Shown here: one piece after another, positions 1-9,032 of the stretch
Position numbering within the stretch: position 1 is the first letter of the stretch
How the letters are laid out: every line of letters starts with the position of its first letter
Origin: Bradyrhizobium sp. WD16
GTDB taxonomy: Bacteria; Pseudomonadota; Alphaproteobacteria; Rhizobiales; Xanthobacteraceae
Reading direction: 5' to 3'
Assembly: GCF_024181725.1 (NCBI RefSeq)
Contig: NZ_CP028908.1
Coordinates: forward strand, 1,612,001-1,676,000
DNA length: 64,000 nucleotides
Translations under genes and position numbers: made by a program
Notes under the pieces: generated by a model
What the model saw: only the letters and a program-made list of their open reading frames with translations
Database searches by the model: none
Told to the model about the DNA's origin: nothing

Positions 1-160
1 GCGCCACCTCGCCGTCCGGCGGCAGCTGCTCGTTGTGCTTGACCATCGCGGACTGGCCGCCGGCCGTGGCACGGCCGTCCTCCCACTGCGCCGCGTCCAT
101 GACGCGGCGGAAGTCGGCGACCTCCTGCTTGCTCAGCACATCGGGGACACAGATCAGCAT
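1..160 (-). CDS. PKHD-type Fe(II)/2-oxoglutarate hydroxylase, N-terminal part (C terminus outside window)
   Basis: The minus strand from an ATG at 160 reads [19 protein letters not shown] and continues off the left edge (about 53 codons visible). This start, with the following Arg/Met/Gly-rich stretch (residues about 20-45), is typical of the PiuC/YbiX family of Fe(II)- and 2-oxoglutarate-dependent PKHD hydroxylases. Family members are about 225 aa long, and the HxD...H iron site lies outside the window. The gene follows the TonB-dependent receptor stop codon by 2 bp, the usual piuA-piuC arrangement, so the two are almost certainly cotranscribed and serve iron-siderophore uptake. The exact substrate of this family is not established. 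Confidence 0.85.
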   Translation of the reverse strand, partial: MLICVPDVLSKQEVADFRRVMDAAQWEDGRATAGGQSAMVKHNEQLPPDGEVA

Positions 161-162
161 GA

Positions 163-2574
163 TCAGAACTTCGCAGTGGTGACGAGATAGGCGGCGCGGC
201 CGGGGCCGACTGCGACGAACGGCGCCGCGCTGCGATAGAGCGTGTCGTAATAGAGCGCGTTGGTGAGGTTCTGGACGTAGAGCTTCATGCTCAGATTCTC
301 GTTGACCTTCTTTTCGACGAAGGCGTCGAAGCGCCAGTAGCTCGGCAGTTCGGTGCCGGTGTTGGCGGCGAAGGTGCCGCCGTAGATCTTCGAACGGTAG
401 ATCGCCTGCCCGCCGATCTCCCAGCCGCCGTCGAGCTTGTATTTGGTGAGCAGGCTGAAGGATTCGTGGGCGATATTGGCGAGCTGCAGCCCGACATTGC
501 CGGCGATCGCCGTCTGCGTGACCTTGGACTTCATCAGCACGAGGCCGCCGAACAGGCTCCAGCGATCGGTGATGTTGCCGCCGGCCTCCAGATCGATGCC
601 CTGGATGCGATAGGCCGCGCCCGACTGGAGCACGTTGTTGACCGTCTCGCGGGCGTTGGTCTTGTCGGTCTGGAACAGCGCGCCGCTCACCAGCAGATGG
701 CGATCGAACAGCTCCCACTTGGTGCCGATTTCGACGCCCTTGTTGCGCTCGGGCCCGAGGATCTGGGTCGGCGACAGCGTCGGACTGAAACCGCCATAGT
801 CTGCCGCCGTGCCGTCAAGTTCGGCGCCGAACGGATTGGAGGAGGTGGCATAGGCGGCGTAGATGCTGCCGATCGGCAGCGGCTTGTAGACGACGCCGCC
901 GTTGTAATTGACGAGATCGGCGCTGGTGGCGTTCGAGGCGGTGTTGTTGGACGACGTGATGCTGTAGCCGTCGTAGCGTACGCCGCCATTGAGAATGAGA
1001 AGATCGTCGTAGTTGGCGGTCTCGATCAGGTAGACGCTCTTGGTATCGACGTTGTAGCGCGTCGGATTGCCGATCAATGTCGGCGACGAATAAAACGGCA
1101 GGTCGGTATAGGCCGGACTGAAGATCGACTGGTTCGCCAGCGCGCCGGACCCGCTGAAGGCGCTGGAACCGGCCGCCTCCGAGGCGAGGCCGGTATAGCG
1201 GTCGATCGAGACCTTCTCGTTGGCGAATTCGGCGCCGACGACCGCGGTGTGCTTCCAGGGGCCGGTGTCGAACTTGTAGGTGGCATCGCTCTGGTTGGCG
1301 AGAACGTCAGTGACCTGGTAGCGGCTCTGCGGATTGGCCGAGAAAGTCCACAGCGCCGGATTGGGGTTCGACGTCTTCGGCTGCTCGGGCAGCGTGCCGA
1401 TATAGTTGAGCACCGAACGCTCGGCCCGCGACCTGTTGCTGAGGGTGAGGTTCTCGTTGACCCTGAACTCGCCGGTGACGGTGCCGAAATCCTGCTTCAC
1501 CTTCTGGAAGTCGCGGTAACGGAAGCCGTACCAGGCCTCGCGAGGCACGCCGACCTCGGTCACCGGCACGTTGCCCTGCTTGTAATAAGGCACGCCGAAA
1601 TCCGGGATCCCGCTCAGATCGGTATGGACGTAATTGGCGGTGATCTTGACGTTATCCGTCGGCGTCCACTTGGTTGCGATGAAGCCGCCCCAGCGGTTGT
1701 CGGTGGTGACATCGCGACCGGCGACGCCGGCATCCTGGAACATGCCGCCGGCGCGCATGGCGAAGGTCGGACTGATGACCTGGTTGACGTCGAGGGTCAG
1801 GCGCCTGGTGCGATCCGTGCCGAAGGTCGACTCGGCGTTGTAGAAATTGCGGTCGGCGGCCTGCTTGGTGACGATGTTGATGGCGCCGCCGGCCGTGCCA
1901 CGCCCTGCATAAGACGACGCCGGGCCGCGCAGGATCTCGATCTGCTCGGTGAAGAAGTTCTCGCGGATGCTGACCGCCGGGTCGCGGATACCGTCGATGA
2001 AGACGTCGTTGCGCGCATCGAAGCCGCGAATGAAGAAGCGATCGCCGAAGGCGTTGCCGCCTTCGCCGGAGCCGAGAGTGACGCCCGCGGTGGTCCGCCC
2101 GATCTCGCGCAGGCTGGTGGCGTTCTTGTCGTCGAGCAGTTCCTTGGAAAGGACGGTGATGCTCTTCGGCGTATTGACGATCGGCTCGGTGAACTTGCCG
2201 GACGACAGGCGGTTCACCTTGTAGGGCGCCGCCGCATCCGCATAGGGGTCGGCATCGGGCGGCGCCAGTCCGCCGGCATTGGGGAACGGCACCGGCTGAG
2301 CCGCGGCCTCGCGCTGGCGCCGGGCGGCGCGGCGCAGCGCGGTGCGGGCACGAACCTGATCGGCGGTCGGCCTGGATGCCGGTTTCGGTCGCGCGACCGG
2401 CGCATCGACTGTCACCGCCGGCAGGGTCGACTGCTGGGCCTCGGCGCCACCGATCGAAGCCACCGCGATCAGGCCCGCGACCGCGGTGACGCGCCGCGCC
2501 GGGTAGTCGGCTTCATTCGGAATTGCGATGACGATGTTCGACCGCAGCGATCGCGGCGCCCTGACCCCACTCAT
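163..2574 (-). CDS. TonB-dependent siderophore receptor
   Basis: Outer-membrane receptor that imports ferric siderophores using TonB energy. From the chosen ATG (2574) it is about 803 aa. An N-terminal signal region with a hydrophobic stretch ending near GGAEAQ is followed by a low-complexity Ala/Arg/Pro linker, a plug domain ([17 protein letters not shown], then [16 protein letters not shown] and [18 protein letters not shown]) and a 22-strand barrel ending in a terminal Phe (VTTAKF), as expected for BamA-dependent insertion. Reading can be extended to 2631 in frame, but the internal Met gives a more usual leader, so the start is uncertain. It lies directly upstream of a PKHD hydroxylase gene, matching the PiuA/Fiu catecholate-siderophore receptor context. 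Iron regulation is likely but I see no complete operator. Confidence 0.9.
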   Translation of the reverse strand: MSGVRAPRSLRSNIVIAIPNEADYPARRVTAVAGLIAVASIGGAEAQQSTLPAVTVDAPVARPKPASRPTADQVRARTALRRAARRQREAAAQPVPFPNAGGLAPPDADPYADAAAPYKVNRLSSGKFTEPIVNTPKSITVLSKELLDDKNATSLREIGRTTAGVTLGSGEGGNAFGDRFFIRGFDARNDVFIDGIRDPAVSIRENFFTEQIEILRGPASSYAGRGTAGGAINIVTKQAADRNFYNAESTFGTDRTRRLTLDVNQVISPTFAMRAGGMFQDAGVAGRDVTTDNRWGGFIATKWTPTDNVKITANYVHTDLSGIPDFGVPYYKQGNVPVTEVGVPREAWYGFRYRDFQKVKQDFGTVTGEFRVNENLTLSNRSRAERSVLNYIGTLPEQPKTSNPNPALWTFSANPQSRYQVTDVLANQSDATYKFDTGPWKHTAVVGAEFANEKVSIDRYTGLASEAAGSSAFSGSGALANQSIFSPAYTDLPFYSSPTLIGNPTRYNVDTKSVYLIETANYDDLLILNGGVRYDGYSITSSNNTASNATSADLVNYNGGVVYKPLPIGSIYAAYATSSNPFGAELDGTAADYGGFSPTLSPTQILGPERNKGVEIGTKWELFDRHLLVSGALFQTDKTNARETVNNVLQSGAAYRIQGIDLEAGGNITDRWSLFGGLVLMKSKVTQTAIAGNVGLQLANIAHESFSLLTKYKLDGGWEIGGQAIYRSKIYGGTFAANTGTELPSYWRFDAFVEKKVNENLSMKLYVQNLTNALYYDTLYRSAAPFVAVGPGRAAYLVTTAKF

Positions 2575-2825
2575 GAATAATGCCCCAAAGCCCCAGTGAT
2601 ATTCGCATGTTCGGACGATCTCGCGCCGCAATCGCGATGATGACCGACAGCCGAGGTCTCACATGCGGCGGCTTTGCGGAGCAATTCGAATAGGTCTAAT
2701 TGGCGGCAAAGCCGCCTTGAATCGTTCCAGATCAAAACCGTTCTAAACTTGCAGGCCGCGGAATGCGCCATCGAGGCCGGGATCGGCTCCAACCCCGCCC
2801 GCAGCAGTTGTGGCAAGGCGCCACT

Positions 2826-3122
2826 TCACGTTTCTTCGCGTGTCTCTTCGGGATCGGGTTCGCTCGGCGGCTTCATCAGGGAGAACAGTTCGTCGACCGT
2901 GACCATGGCCGCGCGCCGCACGCGCTCGGTGTCCTCGAGCCCGGCGATGTTGACGCCCTTCACCACGGCGCGGATCTCGTCGCGAAAATCGGTGAGGAAG
3001 CGCACCGGATCGGCCTGCTGGTTGGCGACGCGCGCGATCAGGCCGGCGACGAGGATCTGGCACGCGATCATGCGGCCGTTGAGTTCATCCATGAGGAGCT
3101 CCAGCGGCGAGACGGACACCAT
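2826..3122 (-). CDS. conserved hypothetical protein, 98 aa
   Basis: A small acidic, probably soluble and helical protein starting MVSVSPLELLMDELNGR and ending in an acidic tail (PEPDPEETREET-like). No signal peptide, membrane segment or recognisable motif is visible. A second possible start is Met11 (3092). It sits between the receptor gene (251 bp downstream on the same strand) and the putA remnant. The 251-bp gap holds one short GC hairpin (2703-2714 region) and no other gene that I can see. Function unknown. The codon pattern is consistent with a real gene and no better ORF competes here. Confidence 0.55.
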   Translation of the reverse strand: MVSVSPLELLMDELNGRMIACQILVAGLIARVANQQADPVRFLTDFRDEIRAVVKGVNIAGLEDTERVRRAAMVTVDELFSLMKPPSEPDPEETREET

Positions 3123-3279
3123 CGACCGCCATCCCGAGGCGCGGCCTGAAGGGCGCGTCTCAAAGGATGAACGATCCTGGCTTCGCTCGCACTTTTGGCC
3201 ACGCCGCCCTTCGAGGCCCGCCGTGCAGGCGCCGCGGGTGACGTGGGCATGGTTTGTCCGATGCGTTACACGGCAAACC

Positions 3280-3305
3280 AGCCGAGGCGAAAGCTCGCCT
3301 CGGCT
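3280..3305 (-). terminator. stem-loop, probable terminator of the former putA gene
   Basis: An 11-bp perfect stem (AGCCGAGGCGA / TCGCCTCGGCT) with a 4-nt loop lies 43 bp beyond the putA stop codon. A T-run is weak on both sides, so intrinsic termination is plausible but not certain. The adjacent 3123-3270 stretch looks like degenerate interspersed repeat (CATCCCGAGG... / ...CCTTCGAGG) rather than a gene. Confidence 0.4.
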
Positions 3306-3347
3306 TGAATCTCTCTAAATCTGACCGCCATGAGCGCGGTGAGCGCC

Positions 3348-3659
3348 TCAGTCGTCATCCTGCTGCGCCAGGAGCGCGGCGTTGCCGCCGGCAGCGGCGG
3401 TGTTGATGGTGTGCGTCTGCTCGCGGGCGAGGCGCGGCAGATAGTGCGGGCCGCCCGCCTTCGGTCCGGTACCCGACAAGCCATGACCGCCGAAGGGCTG
3501 CACCCCGACCACGGCGCCGATCATGTTGCGGTTGACATAGACGTTGCCGGTGGCGAGTCGCGATGTGACGGCGTCAACCGTGTCGTCGATCCGCGAATGA
3601 ATGCCGAGCGTCAGGCCATAGCCGGTGGCGGCGAGATGAATGCGAGCGCGCCCCTGCAT
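3348..3659 (-). pseudogene. putA: 3' fragment of proline dehydrogenase / glutamate-semialdehyde dehydrogenase (putA)
   Basis: About 95 codons match the extreme C terminus of bifunctional PutA: ATGYGLTLGIHSRID, GNVYVNRNMIGAVVGVQPFG, GLSGTGPKAGGPHYLPRL and the terminal INTAAAGGNAALL. The natural stop codon is intact, but everything upstream (more than 900 residues of the usual roughly 1000-1200) is missing. Homology stops abruptly at about 3650, exactly where a truncated copy of the palindromic repeat described at 3654-3703 begins. The fragment lacks the proline dehydrogenase domain and the catalytic Cys/Glu of the aldehyde dehydrogenase, so it cannot be functional. Deletion by recombination at the repeat is the simplest explanation. 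Confidence 0.85.
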
Positions 3660-3703
3660 GTAGCGAGTTCTTCAAACGCGCGTCAGATCCAAAACCGCAC
3701 TAG
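3654..3703. repeat. right half of a hairpin-A repeat (truncated), at the putA break
   Basis: Nearly identical to the right arm and loop of the copy at 25145-25222: AGCGAGTTCTTCAAAC, then GTCAGATCC, AAA and ACCGCACTAG. The left arm is absent and is replaced by the putA remnant, so the element marks a deletion or recombination junction. Confidence 0.85.
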
Positions 3704-3868
3704 CAAATAGCCGGGGCGAGAGCGAGGGCGACGGATCTCGATGGCTTATCACCGCCGGTCAGCCGGCCGCATGGATCGGTCCATCGTCATGCGCGCCCTG
3801 CGGGGTGCCTTCGGCCGCGCCTTGGCGTATTGCTGGAAGCTCGATCGGCGAAACGGAAACATCGCGCA

Positions 3869-5317
3869 ATGCTGGAGAAGACGCGGCAACAGCCCGGGGC
3901 CGACCGCGGCGGGGCGCGGGAACCGATGTCGCGGCGCGCCACCGAAATTGCGCTTCTGGTCGCCAGCGCCTTCTTCATGGAGATGCTGGACGGCACCGTG
4001 ATCGTGACGGCGCTGCCGGAGATGGCGAAAAGTTTCGGCGTCAACCCGGTCGATCTGACGCTCGGCATGACCGCCTATATGCTGACGCTGGCGGTATTCA
4101 TCCCGCTGTCGGGCTGGTTCGCCGACCGTTTCGGTTCGCGCCGCGTCTTCGTGCTGGCGCTTGCGATCTTCACCCTCGCTTCGGTGCTGTGCGGACTTGC
4201 AACGGGCACCTGGAGCTTCACCCTGGCGCGGGTGCTGCAGGGTTTCGGCGGTTCGATGATGGTGCCGGTCGGCCGTCTCGCGGTGCTGCGCACGACGCCC
4301 AAGCAGCATCTGATCCGGGCCATCGCCGTCATCACCTGGCCGGGCCTGATCGCGCCGATCATCGGCCCTGCGGCGGGCGGCTTTCTCACCACCTACGTGG
4401 ACTGGCGCTGGATCTTCTTCCTCAATGTGCCGCTCGGCCTCGCCGGCATGGCGTTCGCCTGGCGCCTCATTCCCGAGGGCGAGGACAGCCGCGACCGGCC
4501 GCTCGACCGCGCCGGATTCGTGCTGAGCGCCGCGGCCTGCCTCGCCTTCACCTACGGCCTCAACCTGTTCGGCAATGTCGACGTGCCCGTGGTTCTCGCC
4601 TCGCTGCTGGTGATCGCCGGCCTCGGCTTCGCCGTGGCGACCTACATCCACGCCCAGCGCCACCCCTCGCCGCTGCTCGACCTGTCGTCGCTGAAGATCC
4701 AGACCTATGCGGTGAGCGTCGGCGGCGGCACCCTGCTGCGCACCGTCATCAGCACCGCCCCGTTCCTGCTGCCGCTGATGTTCCAGGTCGGATTCGGCCT
4801 CGATGCCTTCGAGGCCGGTCTGCTGGTGCTCGCGGTATTCGTCGGCAATCTCGGCATCAAGCCGCTGACGACGCCGATGCTGCGCCGCCTCGGCTTCCGG
4901 CGGCTGCTGCTCGGCAACGGCCTGTTGTTCGCGGCGACGCTGGTCGGCTGCGCCTTTCTCACCCCGCAGACGCCGCGGGTGCTGCTGCTGCTCCTGCTCC
5001 TGATCAGCGGTGCCAGTCGCTCCACCCAGTTCACCGCCATCGCCACCATCGCCTTCGCCGATGTGCCGCAGCAGCGCATGAGCGGCGCCAATACCTTCTT
5101 CAGCCTGATGTTCCAGCTCAGCCTGGGCTTGAGCGTCGCGGTCGGCGCGGTGTGCCTGAAGATCGCCTCGCTGCTGCTCGGCCATCCCGCCGGATCGCTC
5201 ACCCTGGCCGATTTCCGTCTGGCGTTCCTGCTCACCGCGGGACTGGTCCTGATCGGGCTGATCGACAGCTTCCGTCTGCCGGCCAATGCCGGCGAGGCGG
5301 TCAGCCGCAAATCCTGA
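3869..5317 (+). CDS. MFS multidrug efflux transporter, DHA2-like
   Basis: Integral inner-membrane proton antiporter of about 482 aa. The first helix carries the family signature MEMLDGTVIVTALPEMA. It is followed by the DRFGSRRVFVLALAIF loop 2-3 motif A, an RVLQGFGGSMMVPVGR segment and the motif C-like WPGLIAPIIGPAAGG, all typical of 14-helix drug exporters (EmrB/QacA group). Candidate starts are 3869 and 3926 (MSRRATEIALLV). Neither has a strong ribosome binding site, and homologues commonly begin close to the second. There is no regulator beside it. It lies between the putA remnant and an atuA scar, so the neighbourhood has been rearranged and gives no clue to the substrate. Confidence 0.85.
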   Translation: MLEKTRQQPGADRGGAREPMSRRATEIALLVASAFFMEMLDGTVIVTALPEMAKSFGVNPVDLTLGMTAYMLTLAVFIPLSGWFADRFGSRRVFVLALAIFTLASVLCGLATGTWSFTLARVLQGFGGSMMVPVGRLAVLRTTPKQHLIRAIAVITWPGLIAPIIGPAAGGFLTTYVDWRWIFFLNVPLGLAGMAFAWRLIPEGEDSRDRPLDRAGFVLSAAACLAFTYGLNLFGNVDVPVVLASLLVIAGLGFAVATYIHAQRHPSPLLDLSSLKIQTYAVSVGGGTLLRTVISTAPFLLPLMFQVGFGLDAFEAGLLVLAVFVGNLGIKPLTTPMLRRLGFRRLLLGNGLLFAATLVGCAFLTPQTPRVLLLLLLLISGASRSTQFTAIATIAFADVPQQRMSGANTFFSLMFQLSLGLSVAVGAVCLKIASLLLGHPAGSLTLADFRLAFLLTAGLVLIGLIDSFRLPANAGEAVSRKS

Positions 5318-5408
5318 TCCCGATCGACGTTCGATCGGAACGCAATCCCCGACTTTTGTTCGATGCGTCTTCTTCACGCCAAGGAGGCCCGCCTCGCTTG
5401 AAAGCGCT

Positions 5409-5574
5409 TCAGGCCCCGCGCAGCAGGTTGGCGCAGCGCTCCGGCACCTCGACGGCAAAGCCGAGGATCACGGCCGACAGCGCCTTGCCGTAATTGTCGA
5501 GGCTGAGGCTGCGCGACACTCCGCCGCCGAGCGCCCCACCAGGCCGAACCCGCCCCGATCCGCAGTGCCGGCAC
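5409..5574 (-). pseudogene. internal-deletion scar of an AtuA/DUF1446-family gene
   Basis: On the minus strand a good ribosome binding site (GGAGGAGAG) precedes a GTG at 5574 that reads VPALRIGAGSAWWG. From memory this resembles the N terminus of acyclic-terpene-utilization AtuA-like proteins. After about 16 codons the homology jumps out of frame to GGGVSRSLSLDNYGKALSA...VPERCANLLRGA followed by a stop, which resembles the C-terminal end of the same family. The span is 166 bp (not a multiple of three), whereas an intact gene is about 1.3-1.8 kb. I read this as a gene whose middle was deleted, leaving both ends. The family assignment is from memory of its terminal motifs. Confidence 0.5.
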
Positions 5575-5675
5575 CTTCTCTCCTCCCTTGCGCGAGCGCT
5601 CGCGTTTTCTTGTGTCACATTTTTGTGGACCTTCACCGCTTGCGCGGCGGCGCGATCCGAAGAACAATTGCCGCC

Positions 5676-6002
5676 ATGAAGCTGGTTTCCCTTGCGACGC
5701 TTGTCGCCCTCGCCCTGGCGCATACCGCCCCGGCATCCGCGGGCGAACTCGCGCCCTTCACGACATCGCTGTCGAACAACACGCCGCTCGCCTTCGGCAT
5801 GACGGCCGCCGACGCCGCGGCGGCGCTCGGCGCGCCGCTGACGTATGTCCGCGGCCGTCCGGGCGATGAAATTCTGGTTGCGGTCCGCGGCAACGGCGGC
5901 AGCGGCTTTTTTCCGCGCGGCGACCGGCTCTATCTCCAGTTCCGCAAGGGCCGGCTCACCGGCTGGAAGGGCGACTGGGGCCGCAACTGGATGTGGCGGT
6001 AG
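5676..6002 (+). CDS. small exported protein of unknown function
   Basis: A 108-aa protein with a clear Sec signal peptide (MKLVSLATLVALALAHTAPASA, cleavage after ASA). The mature part contains FGMTAADAAAALGAPLTYV, an arrangement seen in small periplasmic BamE/SmpA-like folds, then RGRPGDEILVAVRG and a basic, aromatic C terminus (GDWGRNWMWR). The start is chosen because the signal peptide begins there; the frame remains open upstream but reads through the atuA scar. Function is not known. The BamE-like suggestion is only a resemblance in the 'FGMT..DAAAALG' segment. Confidence 0.7.
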   Translation: MKLVSLATLVALALAHTAPASAGELAPFTTSLSNNTPLAFGMTAADAAAALGAPLTYVRGRPGDEILVAVRGNGGSGFFPRGDRLYLQFRKGRLTGWKGDWGRNWMWR

Positions 6003-6106
6003 CGCAAAGCGCCTCCAGCTGCGGCGCTCCGACGTATCGTGCCGCTGCACGGCCAGCTCACCTGCAGGCGACACGACTTTCCATCGAACGCTCGAGGACA
6101 TTCTTC

Positions 6107-6781
6107 ATGGGACAGGACATTCAGCTCACCGCTTCCGATGGCTTTCAGCTCGGCGCCTATCGCGCCGATCCGACCGGCGCGCCCCGGGCCGCCGTCGTCG
6201 TCATCCAGGAGATCTTCGGCGTCAACCATCACATCCGCAACATCTGCGACCGCTTCGCCGTCCAGGGCTATACGGCGGTGGCGCCGGCGCTGTTCGACCG
6301 CAGCGAGCGCAATTTCCAGTCCGGCTATTCCCCGGAGGAGGTGGCGGTGGCGCGCAAGTTCATCGCCAAGCCGGATTTCGAGGCCTTCCTGCGCGACACC
6401 GAGGCGGCGGTGAAGGCGGTCGCCGATGTCGGTCCGGTGGGCGTCATCGGCTTCTGTCTCGGCGGCAGCGTCGCCTATCTCGCCGCCACCCGTCTCGACG
6501 GCCTCAAGGCTGCGATCGGCTATTACGGCGGGGCCATCGTGCGTTTCGCCGACGCGCCGCCGAAGGTCCCGACCCAATTGCATTTCGGCGAGAAGGACAC
6601 CGGCATTCCCCTCGCCGACGTCGAGACCATCCGCGCCAAGCGGCCGGACGTGGAGGTCTTCGTCTACGAGAACGCGCAGCACGGCTTCGGCTGCGACGAA
6701 CGGGCGAGCTATCACCAGCCAAGCGCCGAACTGGCGCGCCGACGCAGCCTCGACTTCTTCGCCAGGCATCTTGAGCGCTGA
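6107..6781 (+). CDS. dienelactone hydrolase family protein
   Basis: Cytosolic alpha/beta hydrolase of 224 aa. The order of motifs matches carboxymethylenebutenolidases: VVVIQEIFGVNHHIR near residue 35, the nucleophile elbow GFCLGG with catalytic Cys at about 115, the acid in LHFGEKDTGIP at about 165 and the His in NAQHGFGCDER at about 195. Such enzymes open dienelactone in chlorocatechol pathways, though many chromosomal homologues have other ester or lactone substrates. There is no catechol cluster next to it, so the substrate is not predictable. Length agrees with the family (220-240 aa). Confidence 0.88.
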   Translation: MGQDIQLTASDGFQLGAYRADPTGAPRAAVVVIQEIFGVNHHIRNICDRFAVQGYTAVAPALFDRSERNFQSGYSPEEVAVARKFIAKPDFEAFLRDTEAAVKAVADVGPVGVIGFCLGGSVAYLAATRLDGLKAAIGYYGGAIVRFADAPPKVPTQLHFGEKDTGIPLADVETIRAKRPDVEVFVYENAQHGFGCDERASYHQPSAELARRRSLDFFARHLER

Positions 6782-6803
6782 GCGGCCGGCACACGATCTT
6801 GGA

Positions 6804-7724
6804 TCAGCCGACCCGTCCCCGCCGCGCCAGAAAATCGAGCAGCACCCGGATGCGTGAGGGCAGCGGCCCGCCGTTGCCGACATAGACCGCGTGAAAGGCC
6901 TCGCGGTCGCCGGGGTTGAGATGCTCGAGAACGGGCACCAGCGATCCCGCCGCAATGTCGCGGCGGACGGTGAAGCTGGCGAGCCGGGCGAGGCCGGCGC
7001 CGCCCAGGGCAAGATGGCGCAGCCCTTCGCCGTCGCTCGCCTGTACCCGGCCGCGCGGCGGCACGATCACGATCTCGCCATTCTCCTTCAGCGGCCAGCC
7101 CGCCAGGCTGCGGTCGTAGCCGAAGCCGAGACGATCGTGCCGGTCGAGATCGGCGACGGCTTGCGGCTCGCCGAACCGCTCGAGATAGGCCGGCGCGGCG
7201 ACGATCATCATCGACGTATCGCCGAGCTTGCGGGCAAGCAGACTCGAACTCTTCAGCGGACCGGCGCGAACCGCCACGTCGGTGCGCTCCGCCAGCAGAT
7301 CGACCACGGTGTCGGTCTGGACGATGTCGAGCGTCACCTCCGGATGAAGGGCGATGAACTCCGGCAGGGCCGGCGCGAGGATGTGGTTGGCATAGGATGC
7401 GCTGGTGTTGAGGCGGATGCGGCCGACGGCGTGCTCGCCCGAGGCAACGCGGCGCTCGGCGTCGTCGAGATCGGCGAGGATGCGGACCGCCCGTTCATAG
7501 AAGGCGCAGCCCTCCTCGGTGAGAAGGAATTTGCGGGTCGACCGATTGACGAGACGGGCGCCGAGGCGGTTCTCCAGCCGCGCCACCAGCTTGCTGACCG
7601 CCGATGGGCTCATGCGCAAGGCGCGGGCCGCGGGCGAAAATCCGCCCGTCTCGACGACGCGGACGAACACGTCCATTTCTCCGGAGCGGTTGATGTCGCG
7701 GCGCGACATGTGACGCCATTTCAT
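6804..7724 (-). CDS. LysR-family transcriptional regulator
   Basis: A 306-aa protein with an N-terminal winged helix (FVRVVETGGFSPAARALRMS, then PSAVSKLVARLENRLGARLV) and a C-terminal periplasmic-binding-like effector domain (RLNTSASYANHILAPALPEF onward). It is of the CrgA-like LysR subgroup. It is divergent from the MFS exporter gene at 7819, with a 94-bp shared promoter region, the usual layout for a LysR protein controlling its neighbour. The start at 7724 gives a slightly long N terminus; Met6 (7709) is an alternative. The effector is unknown. Confidence 0.9.
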   Translation of the reverse strand: MKWRHMSRRDINRSGEMDVFVRVVETGGFSPAARALRMSPSAVSKLVARLENRLGARLVNRSTRKFLLTEEGCAFYERAVRILADLDDAERRVASGEHAVGRIRLNTSASYANHILAPALPEFIALHPEVTLDIVQTDTVVDLLAERTDVAVRAGPLKSSSLLARKLGDTSMMIVAAPAYLERFGEPQAVADLDRHDRLGFGYDRSLAGWPLKENGEIVIVPPRGRVQASDGEGLRHLALGGAGLARLASFTVRRDIAAGSLVPVLEHLNPGDREAFHAVYVGNGGPLPSRIRVLLDFLARRGRVG

Positions 7725-7818
7725 AAATGATGTTCCAACACGCCTTCTATATCATCCAGACGCTTCGGCCTATCTCCCCTGGCGCATTGCAGCATTTGCA
7801 AGAAGGGGAGATCCATCA

Positions 7819-8997
7819 ATGCCTTTGGCTCTTTATGCCCTGGCCGCGGGGGCCTTCGGCATCGGCGTCACCGAATTCGTCATCATGGGGCTGCTGCTCG
7901 ATGTCGGCCGCGACCTGCAGGTCTCGATCGCCTCGGCCGGCCTGCTGATCTCCGGCTACGCCCTCGGCGTCGTGGTCGGCGCGCCGCTGCTCACCGCCGT
8001 GCTCAGCCGGCAGCCGCGCAAGCGCGTGCTGATCCTCTTGATGGCGATCTTCACCATCGGCAATGCGGCCTGCGCGCTGGCGCCGAGTTATGGATTCCTG
8101 ATGGCGGCCCGGGTGCTGACCTCGCTGGCCCACGGCTCCTTCTTCGGCATCGGTTCGGTGGTTGCGACCAGCCTCGTCGCCAGGCAGATGCGCGCCTCCG
8201 CCATCGCCGTCATGTTCGCCGGCCTGACGATCGCGAACGTCCTCGGCGTGCCGTTCGGCACCTGGCTCGGCCAGCAGTTCGGCTGGCGGGCGACCTTCTG
8301 GGCGGTGAGCCTCGTTGGGATTGTCGCCCTCGCCGTCATCGCCGCCGTGCTGCCGAAAGACGATGGCGGTACTGACGCTGCGAACTGGCGCACGGATCTC
8401 GAAGCGCTGGCGCGGCGTCCGGTCCTGCTTGGGTTTGCCACTACGATTCTCGGCTATGCCGGCGTCTTCGCCGTCTTCACCTACATCGCGCCGATGCTGA
8501 CGCGGATCAGCGGCTTTCCGGAAGCCGCGGTGTCACCGATCCTGCTGCTGTTCGGCGGCGGCCTCGTCCTCGGCAACCTGCTCGGCGGCCGGCTCGCCGA
8601 CCGCAATCTGAACGCCAGCGTGCTCGGCAGCCTCGGCGCCCTCGGCCTCGTGCTGGCGCTGATGACGCTGGCACTGCACGACAGGATCGCGGCGGCGATT
8701 TTCGTCGGCCTGCTCGGCGCCGCCGCGTTTGCCACCGTCGCGCCGCTGCAGATGTGGGTGCTGTCGAAGGCAAAGGGCGGCAGCCAGAGCCTGGTCTCGA
8801 GCTTCAACATCGCCGCCTTCAATCTCGGCAACGCCATCGGCGCCTTCGCCGGCGGCCTCGTCATCGACCACGGGCCGGGCCTGCCATGGGTGCCGCTCGC
8901 CGCAACGCTGCTGCCGCTGCTCGCCGTTGTCACCGCGCTCGCCGGCATTCGCGCCGGGCGGAGCGAGAGCATGGCCTGCCCGTCCGCTGCCGTCTGA
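7819..8997 (+). CDS. MFS sugar/drug efflux transporter (AraJ/DHA1-like)
   Basis: A 392-aa inner-membrane protein with about 12 hydrophobic segments. The N terminus (LAAGAFGIGVTEFVIMGLL) is the hallmark of the AraJ/YdeA/NepI-type DHA1 exporters, and RVLTSLAHGSFFGIGSVVA is the matching TM4 region. A strong ribosome binding site (AAGGGGAGATCC) precedes the ATG. It is divergent from the LysR gene and followed 35 bp later by the aldo/keto reductase, so a LysR-controlled exporter-reductase operon is likely. Confidence 0.9.
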   Translation: MPLALYALAAGAFGIGVTEFVIMGLLLDVGRDLQVSIASAGLLISGYALGVVVGAPLLTAVLSRQPRKRVLILLMAIFTIGNAACALAPSYGFLMAARVLTSLAHGSFFGIGSVVATSLVARQMRASAIAVMFAGLTIANVLGVPFGTWLGQQFGWRATFWAVSLVGIVALAVIAAVLPKDDGGTDAANWRTDLEALARRPVLLGFATTILGYAGVFAVFTYIAPMLTRISGFPEAAVSPILLLFGGGLVLGNLLGGRLADRNLNASVLGSLGALGLVLALMTLALHDRIAAAIFVGLLGAAAFATVAPLQMWVLSKAKGGSQSLVSSFNIAAFNLGNAIGAFAGGLVIDHGPGLPWVPLAATLLPLLAVVTALAGIRAGRSESMACPSAAV

Positions 8998-9032
8998 CAT
9001 TTCGCATCGACCACGCAACGAGGAGATATCCG

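Noticed and set aside
466-2580. 704-codon open frame opposite the TonB receptor gene
   Set aside because: Antisense shadow of a GC-rich gene; composition is typical of frame-shifted reading and no domain is visible.
2740-2747. Possible Irr/ICE operator (GTTCTAAA; TTTAGAAC on the minus strand) before the siderophore receptor
   Set aside because: Only one half matches the rhizobial iron-control element; the second half-site is degenerate, so I do not call it an operator.
3749-5458. 569-codon minus-strand frame opposite the DHA2 transporter
   Set aside because: Gln/Arg/Asp-rich low-complexity translation, antisense to a clear membrane transporter.
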